Shown here: positions 7,095 through 14,047 of the stretch, piece after piece
Layout: each line of letters begins with the position of its first letter
Position numbering within the stretch: the stretch's first letter is position 1
Source: Bacteroidetes bacterium UBA7692
GTDB taxonomy: Bacteria > Bacteroidota > Bacteroidia > Chitinophagales > LD1
Assembly: GCA_002482725.1 (NCBI GenBank)
Contig: DLGO01000110.1
Location: 1-21,647, forward strand
Direction: 5' to 3'
DNA: 21,647 bases
Notes under the pieces: generated by a model
The model's database searches: none
Seen by the model: the letters and a program-made list of their open reading frames with translations, nothing else
What the model was told of the DNA's origin: nothing
Made by a program: the position numbers and the translations under genes

Positions 7095-7139
7095 GGCAGG
7101 TATTGTTATATGGTTAACTCAAATATACAATAACCTGCC
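7095..7139. repeat. Inverted repeat straddling the nitronate monooxygenase promoter
   Basis: The left arm GGCAGGTATTGT (7095-7106) pairs with the right arm ACAATAACCTGCC (7127-7139), with one unpaired base and a 20-base gap. The left arm touches the start codon of the nitronate monooxygenase gene, and the right arm abuts the -7 box. This layout suits a DNA-level operator for a dimeric or tetrameric regulator better than an RNA hairpin, since a transcript starting after the -7 box would lack the right arm. Confidence 0.55.
7120..7127 (-). promoter_or_regulatory. Promoter -7 box of the nitronate monooxygenase gene
   Basis: On the minus strand the bases read TATATTTG, an exact TAnnTTTG match. 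Transcription would begin near 7113, about 18 bases before the start codon. No TTG at the expected upstream spacing was found, so activation by a regulator is possible. Confidence 0.5.
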
Positions 7140-7171
7140 TGCTCTTTATCCCATGCTCCTTATCGCCAGAT

Positions 7172-7207
7172 AAAAAAAGGGCGCTTCAGCCTAAACCAAA
7201 GCGCACT
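7172..7207 (-). terminator. Intrinsic terminator of the NmrA-like gene
   Basis: On the minus strand GCGCTT (7204-7199) pairs with AAGCGC (7186-7181) across a 12-base loop. After one mismatch, three more pairs extend the stem, and a run of seven T follows (complement of 7172-7178). It lies just after the NmrA-like gene and separates it from the nitronate monooxygenase gene. Confidence 0.75.
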
Positions 7208-7226
7208 TCCTCACAATCAATCAGCC

Positions 7227-8105
7227 TTAAAATTTCCCTGCAAATTCCTTCGCAAAATCTTCCAGCTTCACTGCACCCGTTACAGGTGAGTTGTTCTTTT
7301 TAAAATCCACTTGAATGCTTCCACTGCGCATACCTGCACCCATTTCAGCATATAGCTTGGCTATTTCCGCAGGTAGTCCCGCCTGTGCCATTCCTTGTAG
7401 CGATTGCTCATCGCTAAATTCTACCCATGGCAACTCAGCTGCACCTATGGCTGCACCTATGGTCCTTACCACATCCGCAGGCGTGCGCTCATCACTTACC
7501 ACATACCGCACATTTTTACCTGTAGTGGTGTTTTGCAATTCCTCCGCAACAGCTGTGGCAATATCATCAGGATGCACAAAAGGTATTTTAGTATCCGATG
7601 GGTAATTGGCACCCATAATGCCAGCCCCTTTTATCATAGGCACATCATTGTAAAGGTTGATATAGAATAACCCCGCGCGCAAAAAAGTAACCGATACGTT
7701 ATCCAGTTCTTCGTACACCTTTTCAACGCCATACAGTCCGGCAATCGGCCCTGTACCACCTGGCAGGTCTGCACCAATGCTGCTCAGCATCACCACACGT
7801 TGTACACCGGCCTCTTGTATCGCTTTCGCAAAAGCGCCTCCTGCGTTTACCGTATTGGCAAGTACATCAGCTCCACCCAGGTTAGGCGGCGTCATGGCAA
7901 ATACCGCATCAGCCCCTGCTAATGTTTTTCCCAGAAAGGCAGCATCTCTTACCGAGCCTATAGCCGCCTTTGCGCCCAGTGCTTCTATAGCTGCTGATCT
8001 TTCTGGCTGGCTGCTTATTACAGTTACATCATGCCCCGCGGCTACTAGTTTTTTCGTTAGTGGTTTTCCTATGTTCCCAAGGGAACCTGAAATTATAATT
8101 TTCAT
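7227..8105 (-). CDS. NmrA-like NAD(P)-binding oxidoreductase
   Basis: The start at 8105 (MKIIISGSLGNIGKPL) is chosen because the Rossmann strand and the GSLGNIG dinucleotide motif (residues 7-13) begin there. The in-frame extension to 8162 runs through the promoter region. The 292-residue protein is an atypical short-chain dehydrogenase-like enzyme of the NmrA group, with VQRVVMLSSIGAD after the central strand and a family-typical C-terminal part (DVVRTIGAAIGAAELPWVEF). In E. coli an NmrA-like quinone oxidoreductase gene (ytfG/qorB) sits divergent from an HxlR-type regulator gene (ytfH), and the same arrangement is seen here. A role in reducing quinones or related electrophiles is therefore a reasonable inference, not proven. 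It is transcribed alone and followed by a terminator. Confidence 0.85.
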   Translation of the reverse strand: MKIIISGSLGNIGKPLTKKLVAAGHDVTVISSQPERSAAIEALGAKAAIGSVRDAAFLGKTLAGADAVFAMTPPNLGGADVLANTVNAGGAFAKAIQEAGVQRVVMLSSIGADLPGGTGPIAGLYGVEKVYEELDNVSVTFLRAGLFYINLYNDVPMIKGAGIMGANYPSDTKIPFVHPDDIATAVAEELQNTTTGKNVRYVVSDERTPADVVRTIGAAIGAAELPWVEFSDEQSLQGMAQAGLPAEIAKLYAEMGAGMRSGSIQVDFKKNNSPVTGAVKLEDFAKEFAGKF

Positions 8106-8119
8106 ATTTGAATATTTTT

Positions 8120-8145
8120 TTGTTTCGGGTACAAATGTATCTTTG
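8120..8145 (+). promoter_or_regulatory. Promoter of the HxlR-type regulator gene
   Basis: TATCTTTG (8138-8145) matches TAnnTTTG exactly. A TTG at 8120-8122 lies 15 bases upstream, a little closer than usual. The box shares its TA with the opposing -7 box of the NmrA-like gene, so the two promoters overlap and probably compete. Confidence 0.55.
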
Positions 8146-8162
8146 TACTTACTTTTAGGCAA
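8132..8162 (-). promoter_or_regulatory. Promoter of the NmrA-like gene
   Basis: On the minus strand, TTG (complement of 8160-8162) is followed after 20 bases by TACATTTG (complement of 8132-8139), an exact Bacteroidota -33/-7 layout. The start of transcription would be near 8125, about 20 bases before the start codon. Confidence 0.65.
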
Positions 8163-8179
8163 GTACTTACCCTAAAGTA
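8145..8179. promoter_or_regulatory. Operator-like repeats between the divergent genes
   Basis: GTACTTAC occurs twice (8145-8152 and 8163-8170), 18 bases apart. The perfect palindrome AAGTACTT lies at 8161-8168, and TACTT (8164-8168) forms an inverted repeat with AAGTA (8175-8179) across 6 bases. These half-sites cover the -33 element of the NmrA-like gene and the first transcribed bases of the regulator gene, where an autoregulating HxlR-family repressor would be expected to bind. Confidence 0.55.
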
Positions 8180-8185
8180 TGTATC

Positions 8186-8557
8186 ATGACAGCAATCAAA
8201 AAAACATCGACCATACAGGAAAACAAGCAGTATGCATTGGACCATTGCCCTGTAACTTATGTAATGGAAAAGATAGGCGGCTACTGGAAGCCAATTATCC
8301 TGTATCACCTGTCCACAGGCAATAAGCGCTACAGCGAATTGAAAAAAGAAATACCGGCCATCACCGAAAAGATGCTGATACAGCACCTGAAACAACTGGA
8401 AGCGGATGGCTTAGTAATAAGAAAAGCAAAGGCAGTAGTACCACCCTTTGTTACCTACAGGCTAAGCGACTCCGGTATGGGCTTGGTGCCTGTTATCAGT
8501 GCTATGGCCAACTGGGCTCTGAAAGAGAAAGAGGGTGCTTATAATACCCCTATGTAA
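8186..8557 (+). CDS. HxlR-family winged-helix transcriptional regulator
   Basis: A 123-residue protein of the usual HxlR length. Residues 21-90 carry the family pattern: CPVTYVMEKIGGYWKP, then LYHLSTGNKRYSELKKEIP, then the recognition helix TEKMLIQHLKQLEADGL and the wing ending in VTYRLSDSGM. A single Cys (C21) sits at the conserved CPV position, where some HxlR/YodB-type proteins sense quinones or electrophiles by thiol chemistry. It is divergent from an NmrA-like oxidoreductase gene, and operator-like repeats lie between them. It most likely represses both genes until an electrophile or quinone is present. The family call is firm; ligand and target are inferred. Confidence 0.9.
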   Translation: MTAIKKTSTIQENKQYALDHCPVTYVMEKIGGYWKPIILYHLSTGNKRYSELKKEIPAITEKMLIQHLKQLEADGLVIRKAKAVVPPFVTYRLSDSGMGLVPVISAMANWALKEKEGAYNTPM

Positions 8558-8625
8558 CAAGGCAGTTCCTATTCTTTCATTTTTATGTATGAATTTTTAT
8601 TTTCAACGAAGCAGATATTAAATGA

Positions 8626-8736
8626 CTGAAGAGCATCACCGAAGGCTGGGCCAACTTCCTTGTCTACCTAAAAGCCTACCTGGAATACGGCATCAACCTA
8701 AGAAAGGGTGCGTTTGATTTTATGCGTACGAAATAA
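8626..8736 (+). pseudogene. Remnant of a gene, possibly the C-terminal end of an SRPBCC (AHSA1-like) protein
   Basis: A stop-bounded stretch of 36 codons with no start codon reads ITEGWANFLVYLKAYLEYG and then INLRKGAFDFMRTK before two consecutive TAA codons. The GW-x-x-FL-x-x-LK-x-YLE-x-G pattern resembles the last helix of SRPBCC/AHSA1-type proteins, whose genes are often found next to small helix-turn-helix regulators. A TGA stands directly before it, and the bases between 8558 and 8625 do not encode the rest of such a protein, so the front is lost. The match is by eye. Confidence 0.4.
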
Positions 8737-8751
8737 TAAATTTCAAATTCC

Positions 8752-9090
8752 TCACCCACCCTTCTTCTTCACCTGGTACCCTTTTGCCTGTAGCAGCAAT
8801 ACTACTTTGTCGCGCTGTTCACCCTGTATTATCACAACGCCATCCTTTACCGTACCGCCCACGCCACATTTGCTTTTCAGCTCTTTGCCCATGGCCTCCA
8901 GGTCAGCTTCCGTCCCAACAAATCCTTCCACTACAGTAGCTACCTTACCACCTTTCAGTCGGTCCAGCACTATATACAGCTTCTGTTGATTGGCAGGCAG
9001 CGTTACCGCTTCCTCCTCCTCACTTTCTATTTTAAAATTAGGGTTGGTGCTGAATACAATATTGTCTTTGCCGGATTTCTTGTTTGTCAT
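8752..9090 (-). CDS. eIF1/SUI1-like translation factor (YciH family)
   Basis: A 112-residue protein with an acidic, probably disordered N-terminus (about 1-35, including ESEEEEA) followed by the SUI1 fold. Visible parts are KLYIVLDRLKGGKVATVVEGF (37-57), the short helix EADLEAMGKELKSKCGVGG (61-79) and VVIIQGEQRDKVVLLLQAKGY (85-105). The KxxxGG followed by IQGdqrd pattern is typical of bacterial YciH-like proteins, which resemble eukaryotic initiation factor 1 and bind the small ribosomal subunit. Its role in bacteria is not settled. It is read alone and towards the SRPBCC remnant; its promoter was not identified in the 89 bases before the next, divergent gene. Confidence 0.88.
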   Translation of the reverse strand: MTNKKSGKDNIVFSTNPNFKIESEEEEAVTLPANQQKLYIVLDRLKGGKVATVVEGFVGTEADLEAMGKELKSKCGVGGTVKDGVVIIQGEQRDKVVLLLQAKGYQVKKKGG

Positions 9091-9179
9091 GGTACAATTA
9101 TAAAGGGTAAATAAACATGCTGTGTACAGGTAGAACCTCTTTTTATCATAAATATTGCTTGTTTAGTAAAAATTTGACC

Positions 9180-9674
9180 ATGACACAGGCAGAATTATTG
9201 GCAGATACACTTGACCGCACCAGGGGACTTACCCGCTACTACACCTCCCTGCTGCGCGAAACCAACCCCGAAGCCCGGATAGATGTGAACGGCATAAAGC
9301 TGAACAGTCTCTATTGGCTGATTGCCCACCTGATATGGGCAGAAGATAACCTTGCCGTACAAATGACAGGCGGACAAAGCGTAGCGCCTGAATGGGCCGA
9401 AAAATATTGTATCAACAGCGATGGGGCTTTGCATGATGACAGGCCTGATTTTAAAACCCTGCTTGCAGAACTGAAGCGTGTGCACGAATCCAGCCTGGCG
9501 CATATCAGGCAACTTACCGATGAAGACCTGGCGCAGCCCAACCCTGCGGGCATGCACTTCGGCGATGGTGATACCAGCCGCAGGGTTATGATACAACATG
9601 CCATAAGGCACGAGGGCACACATATGGGCCACCTTGGCTGGCTATGCAAATTACAGGGTATAAAAAGCGTTTAA
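9180..9674 (+). CDS. DinB-superfamily protein
   Basis: The start at 9180 (MTQAELLADTLDRTRGL) is preferred to an upstream in-frame ATG at 9117, because the extra 21 residues do not look like part of the fold. The 164-residue protein has helices carrying LYWLIAHLIWAED (44-56) and IQHAIRHEGTHMGHLGWL (138-155). H50 with H144 and H148 make the metal site typical of DinB-like proteins. The family includes DNA-damage-inducible and thiol-transfer enzymes, so the exact reaction is unknown. Only 2 bases separate it from the following acetyltransferase gene, so the two are co-transcribed. It is a distant relative of the other DinB-like gene at 5070-5534. Confidence 0.82.
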   Translation: MTQAELLADTLDRTRGLTRYYTSLLRETNPEARIDVNGIKLNSLYWLIAHLIWAEDNLAVQMTGGQSVAPEWAEKYCINSDGALHDDRPDFKTLLAELKRVHESSLAHIRQLTDEDLAQPNPAGMHFGDGDTSRRVMIQHAIRHEGTHMGHLGWLCKLQGIKSV

Positions 9675-9676
9675 AG

Positions 9677-10222
9677 ATGAAAGAGCCATTCAGTCTTGTT
9701 GTGTCAGATGATATCATTATCGCCCTCCGCACCGAGGATGAGGCTGAAGCAACTTTCAATTTAATAGAAAATAACAGAGCCTATTTGCAGGAGTGGCTAC
9801 CGTGGGTTCCGCATGTGCAGAGCATCAACGATTGCCTCCATTTTATACGCCAGAATATACGCGATTGGGAGGATGGGGCCGACCTTACCGCCGGCATGTA
9901 TTACAAAGGCAGACTGGTTGGCATCATTGGCTTTCACGGCCTTCTGAAGCCGCACAAGTACTGCTCCATCGGCTACTGGCTGGATGAGGCCAGTCAGGGT
10001 CACGGCATAGTAACAAAATGTACCACCGCACTCACCCGATATGCCTTCGATGTACATAAAATGAATCGCGTGGTCATACTCGCAGGTGTAAATAATTCTA
10101 AAAGCCGAGCCATACCTGAGAGAATTGGGTTTAAGTTTGAGGGCGTGATGCGTGGCGCTCAGTACCTGTATGGGAAATATATTGATGTAGCCATGTACGC
10201 ACGGTTAAAAGACGATTTATAA
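9677..10222 (+). CDS. GNAT-family N-acetyltransferase (RimJ/RimL-like)
   Basis: The ATG at 9677 gives a 181-residue protein and starts 2 bases after the previous stop. An ATG at 9644 would overlap the upstream gene by 31 bases and add an unrelated basic tail. Features seen are a variable N-terminus with WLPWV (40-44), the strand RLVGIIGFHG (79-88), the acetyl-CoA pyrophosphate loop QGHGIV (107-112), and the C-terminal NNSKSRAIPERIGFKFEG segment (139-156) typical of this group. It resembles ribosomal-protein and YdaF-like acetyltransferases and probably modifies a protein N-terminus or a small amine. It forms a two-gene operon with the DinB-like gene. Confidence 0.88.
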   Translation: MKEPFSLVVSDDIIIALRTEDEAEATFNLIENNRAYLQEWLPWVPHVQSINDCLHFIRQNIRDWEDGADLTAGMYYKGRLVGIIGFHGLLKPHKYCSIGYWLDEASQGHGIVTKCTTALTRYAFDVHKMNRVVILAGVNNSKSRAIPERIGFKFEGVMRGAQYLYGKYIDVAMYARLKDDL

Positions 10223-10263
10223 AATTTACTGAACTACCATTAACTAATTAAATTATTTGTCCC

Positions 10264-11553
10264 ATGAGTGTATTCGACCTGTTTGGATTAATTGCAGCTA
10301 TAGCAGTTGGTTTATTCGCATTACGGTATTTGGTTAAAAAACCGACCTCCGTTGTATTAACTTACATACAATATTTTGTAGGCACACTATTCATCTTTTC
10401 CGGAGCGGTAAAAGCCATAGACCCACTTGGCACCAGCTACAAGATGCATGACTATTTCTCGGCATTTAGTGCCATGGGTATGGCCGGGCTTTGGGATAAG
10501 CTGAGCGACCTCTCCACGCCTATCGCCGTATTCATGATCGTGTTCGAGATTTTCTGCGGTGTGGCATTGCTTGTGGGCTGGAAACCAAAGCTGACAATCT
10601 GGTTCCTGCTATTAATGACCGTATTCTTTACCTTCCTTACAGGTTTCACTTACCTGAACGGATACAATATCAAAGAATACATGTCAGCAGGTAAGCCACT
10701 TGTATTCAATGAAAAAGATATGAAGGTGACAGACTGTGGTTGCTTCGGCGACTTCCTGAAACTAAAGCCATGGGTATCTTTCTACAAGGATATATTCCTG
10801 GATGTCTTGATAGTTATATTGTTGGTATGGAGAAGAAAGATTGATTCAATCTTTACCAATATCACCCGAAACGTTGTCACCTGGGGGCTTACCGCGCTTG
10901 CGTTATTATTTTCTTTATACAACTTCCTGGGCAATGAGCCAATAGTAGATTTCCGGCCTTACAAAATCGGCAATGATATCAATGAGATGCGCAAGGTAAA
11001 AGTGCCGGAGAAACGCGAGTTTATGTTTATCTACAAAAACAAGAAAACAAACGAAACCAAAGAGTTTGCCACCGCCGAGCTTACCAAGCTTAACTTTGAT
11101 GAGTGGGATTATGTAGACCGTAAGGACAACATCATCGACCCGGGCATTCCTGCTGTTATTACCAACCTGTTCATCAGCAACGAGGAGCACGAGGATATCA
11201 CGGACACATTGCTGAATAATCCGAACTACTCCCTGATGGTAGTAGCATACAAACTGGGCAAAACCAGCGAGTGCTGCTTCGGTAAACACCTGAATCCGCT
11301 TGCAGAAAAAGCCGACAAGGCAGGCATACACTTCTATTGTGTTACAAGTGGTGATATAGATATCGAAACTTTCCGCCACAAAAACCAGACAGCATATCCG
11401 TTCTACACAGCAGACGAAACTCCGCTGAAAACAATGATACGCTCCAACCCCGGCCTTATATTGCTGAAAAACGGTATCGTCATCAACAAGTGGCACCACA
11501 ACCACTTCCCTACCTTCGAGGAATTAAATCAAAAATATTTCTCAAAAAAGTAA
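10264..11553 (+). CDS. DoxX/MauE-like membrane protein with C-terminal thioredoxin-like domain
   Basis: A 429-residue protein. Six hydrophobic segments lie near residues 5-24, 30-51, 85-106, 110-131, 176-191 and 204-224. Between the fourth and fifth is DCGCFGDF (157-164), the CGCFG motif of DoxX/MauE-type membrane proteins that handle disulfide or quinone redox chemistry. Residues about 245-429 form a soluble domain resembling a thioredoxin fold, with an ECCFGK start of the helix (C337, C338) in place of CxxC, and a NPGLILLKNGIVINKW segment (408-423) that fits the usual cis-Pro region. Proteins of this build are common in Bacteroidota. A role in envelope redox or cytochrome maturation is a guess. 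A strong hairpin follows the stop. Confidence 0.8.
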   Translation: MSVFDLFGLIAAIAVGLFALRYLVKKPTSVVLTYIQYFVGTLFIFSGAVKAIDPLGTSYKMHDYFSAFSAMGMAGLWDKLSDLSTPIAVFMIVFEIFCGVALLVGWKPKLTIWFLLLMTVFFTFLTGFTYLNGYNIKEYMSAGKPLVFNEKDMKVTDCGCFGDFLKLKPWVSFYKDIFLDVLIVILLVWRRKIDSIFTNITRNVVTWGLTALALLFSLYNFLGNEPIVDFRPYKIGNDINEMRKVKVPEKREFMFIYKNKKTNETKEFATAELTKLNFDEWDYVDRKDNIIDPGIPAVITNLFISNEEHEDITDTLLNNPNYSLMVVAYKLGKTSECCFGKHLNPLAEKADKAGIHFYCVTSGDIDIETFRHKNQTAYPFYTADETPLKTMIRSNPGLILLKNGIVINKWHHNHFPTFEELNQKYFSKK

Positions 11554-11570
11554 TTTAGCGGCATAATAAA

Positions 11571-11601
11571 AGAAAGGGAGCAAGCAATTTGCTCCCTTTC
11601 T
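11571..11601. terminator. Strong hairpin terminator after the DoxX-like gene
   Basis: AGAAAGGGAGCAA (11571-11583) pairs perfectly with TTGCTCCCTTTCT (11589-11601), a 13-base-pair stem with a 5-base loop. On the plus strand no U-run follows. On the minus strand TTTTATTATG follows, so it could also stop leftward transcription. It lies 17 bases after the DoxX-like stop and 21 bases before the permease start. Confidence 0.75.
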
Positions 11602-11622
11602 ACATATAAAACATTGTAGCAG

Positions 11623-12705
11623 GTGAATATTTTCTCTTTCGTATTTAAGCGCTTACTGAACGGCATTCTGGTAATGATCGGCGTAGTATTCATCATCTTC
11701 ATGCTCTTCAATGTATTGCCGGTAAACAGTGCTCGTATGACCCTTGGGCAGCGTGCCGACCAGGCTTCAGTAGAAGCCATAGAGCGCGAGTTTCGACTAA
11801 ACCTGCCTTGGTATTCGCGTCTGGTGCTATACTTCAATGATATATCACCCGTATCTTTCAACAAGCTATCCGATCCGTCTTCCCCAACCTGGCTGGATGA
11901 AACAGAAATAAGCTATACCAAAGTGCTTACCATTGGCGAAACTTCTCTCGTATTAAAAGCACCCTATTTGGGTAAAAGCTTCCAGACACGCCGAAAGGTT
12001 AGCGAAATATTGGGCGAAAAGATTTACCCTACAGCTGTGCTGGCACTATCGGCTATGGCATTGGCATCTTTCATAGGCATCATTATGGGTGTATTTGCTG
12101 CCATTAAGCAATATTCATTTTGGGACAATTCCATACTGGTACTTTCGACCTTTGGCATCTCTCAGCCTGCCTATTTTTCCGGCATTATACTGGCCATGAT
12201 ATTCGGCTACTACCTGAGCGATATTACAGGGCTGAATGTGCGGGGTTCATTGACCGACGTTGACATTATGGGCGATACCATTTATGTATGGAAAAACCTG
12301 TGGCTGCCTATGATAGCATTGGGTATACGCCCTATATCTATTATTACCCAGCTTACCCGCAGCGCCATGCTGGATGTATTGAACCAGGATTTTATCCGTA
12401 CGGCAAATGCAAAAGGACTTAGCCGAGCTAAGGTTATATTCAAGCATGCTTTGCGCAACGCCATGAACCCTGTGGTTACATCCATATCGGGTTGGTTTGC
12501 AGCTTTGCTTACAGGCGCATTCTTTATCGAGAAGGTATTTGACTACAAAGGTCTTGGCCTGCAAACGATAGAGTCGTTGCTTACATTCGACTTCCCTGTA
12601 GTAATGGGTTCAGTTTTATTCGTGGCATTCATATTCGTAATCATGAACATGTTGACCGACTTATTGTACTCTGTGTTGGATCCGCGCGTAGTTATCAAAG
12701 GCTAG
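11623..12705 (+). CDS. OppB/DppB-type ABC transporter permease
   Basis: The gene begins with GTG at 11623: an in-frame TAG lies two codons before it, and the next ATG is inside the first membrane segment. The 360-residue protein opens with FKRLLNGILVMIGVVFIIFML, the first helix of oligopeptide/dipeptide permeases. It has a large outer loop (about 35-140) and further helices. The EAA-type coupling loop DFIRTANAKGLSRAKVIFKH lies near residues 255-274 and contacts the ATPase subunit. The C-terminal helices end LYSVLDPRVVIKG. Import of peptides or similar solutes is expected. No binding protein, second permease or ATPase gene is next to it, so its partners must lie elsewhere. Its 3' end overlaps the convergent hemG by 11 bases. 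Confidence 0.87.
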   Translation: MNIFSFVFKRLLNGILVMIGVVFIIFMLFNVLPVNSARMTLGQRADQASVEAIEREFRLNLPWYSRLVLYFNDISPVSFNKLSDPSSPTWLDETEISYTKVLTIGETSLVLKAPYLGKSFQTRRKVSEILGEKIYPTAVLALSAMALASFIGIIMGVFAAIKQYSFWDNSILVLSTFGISQPAYFSGIILAMIFGYYLSDITGLNVRGSLTDVDIMGDTIYVWKNLWLPMIALGIRPISIITQLTRSAMLDVLNQDFIRTANAKGLSRAKVIFKHALRNAMNPVVTSISGWFAALLTGAFFIEKVFDYKGLGLQTIESLLTFDFPVVMGSVLFVAFIFVIMNMLTDLLYSVLDPRVVIKG

Positions 12706-14038
12706 AAGCAATAGCAGCAGCAGTTTCTTTCCCCTGTGTAATCAGGTCTGCAATACCTACCTTTTTATAGTAATTGGCCGCAAAGAAGATACCTTTCGGG
12801 TGCTTGCTAGTATCCTGAAAGAAAGTGCGCGTAGGCTGCGTATTCATATTGTACTGCGGTATGCCCTTTGGCCATATATGTATGTGCTGCATTACCGGTG
12901 CGCCTGCTATATGCAATATGCTTTTAAGGTCGTTGCAGCAATGGTCCAGCAAGGCATCTGTATTGTAAAAAAGCGAAGCCCCTTTTTTGCTACCTCCGGC
13001 AAAAAGCGTAAACAACACTTTATCTTCCGGTGCCACAGAAGGGAATATCTGCGAACTAAAGATGCACCCCAGAAAAGGTTTGCGTTCTTGCGCAGGCACC
13101 AGAAAACCAAAAGCCTCTGGCACCGACTTTAAGTCCTCGCTATTAAAAGCCAGGTGCACCACGCCCATTGGTGCGTATTCAATAGCGGGAAAAGATTTAA
13201 CACGTGGCTCTATTTTGCCAAGCAATTGTATAGTTATTGCATAAGGTGTGGCAAACACTATACGCTGTGCTATAACTGTATGGAAAGCCTTATCCTTATC
13301 TGTATAGGTTACTTTATAGCCATGCTCCAGGGGATGAATATCTGTAACAGCAGCACCTGTAATAGCCGAATCGGCAAGCACGGTTCCAATGCTGTGACAA
13401 AGCGTTTGCATGCCCCCTTTAAAATGCACAATAGAGCGCGGCTTCATGTTATCCTTATTGGCAAGCAAGCCTTTGGTAACACTACCATATTCTTTTTCCC
13501 ATGCTTGCAGTACAGGCAACACAGCCTGCATACTCATGTGGTTTTCATCTCCTGCATATATACCCGCCAGCACAGGTTCAAATACATATTGCAACAACTC
13601 GATACCAAAGCGGCGCTCTACAAACTGCGCCACCGTTTCTTCGCCTTCTTTTTTAGCAGTCCGTATCCATTCTGTAAACAAACGCCATTTAGCGCCAAAT
13701 GATATGTAGCCTGAGCTTAGTATCTCTTTTGGATTGGGAGATACTTTGTGCAGTTTATTATCGCGCAGCAGGTAACGGTTAGCTGCCGCCTGCGTGGCAA
13801 TCTCCAGTTTACCCTGCAAGCCTGTGGCATCCACTATTTGTTGCAGTGCCTCGTTCATTACACAGGAGTTTGGCCCCAGGTCCAGGGTATAGTCCCCTTC
13901 CTGCCTGCTTTGCATTACACCACCAAAGGTAGCGCCTGCTTCCAGCAGCTTAAAGCTTACCTTATCCTTCATAAAAAAAGCCGTAGACAATCCCGACACT
14001 CCGCCACCTATTATACACACATCTACCTGCTCATCCAT
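12695..14038 (-). CDS. hemG: Protoporphyrinogen oxidase, HemY type
   Basis: A 447-residue FAD enzyme that oxidises protoporphyrinogen IX to protoporphyrin IX, the step before iron insertion. The N-terminus has the dinucleotide-binding motif CIIGGGVSGLSTAF (8-21), an acidic residue at the end of strand two (LLEAG, E33) and GGVMQSRQEGDYTLDLGPN. The C-terminus closes with FFAANYYKKVGIADLITQG (residues about 418-436), the FAD-contacting end of this family. It is the oxygen-dependent HemY-like type (often named hemG or hemY) rather than the small flavodoxin-like HemG of E. coli. It starts 9 bases after the stop of hemH and is co-transcribed with it. Confidence 0.93.
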   Translation of the reverse strand: MDEQVDVCIIGGGVSGLSTAFFMKDKVSFKLLEAGATFGGVMQSRQEGDYTLDLGPNSCVMNEALQQIVDATGLQGKLEIATQAAANRYLLRDNKLHKVSPNPKEILSSGYISFGAKWRLFTEWIRTAKKEGEETVAQFVERRFGIELLQYVFEPVLAGIYAGDENHMSMQAVLPVLQAWEKEYGSVTKGLLANKDNMKPRSIVHFKGGMQTLCHSIGTVLADSAITGAAVTDIHPLEHGYKVTYTDKDKAFHTVIAQRIVFATPYAITIQLLGKIEPRVKSFPAIEYAPMGVVHLAFNSEDLKSVPEAFGFLVPAQERKPFLGCIFSSQIFPSVAPEDKVLFTLFAGGSKKGASLFYNTDALLDHCCNDLKSILHIAGAPVMQHIHIWPKGIPQYNMNTQPTRTFFQDTSKHPKGIFFAANYYKKVGIADLITQGKETAAAIASSL

Positions 14039-14047
14039 TATATTCTG

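Noticed and set aside
9117..9179. Upstream in-frame ATG for the DinB-like protein
   Set aside because: The 21 extra residues do not resemble the family start and the inner ATG at 9180 gives the normal protein.
13154..13702. A 182-codon plus-strand ORF opposite hemG
   Set aside because: It lies wholly inside hemG, has no family-like pattern and is Cys/His-rich in the way shadow frames often are; hemG is clearly the coding strand.
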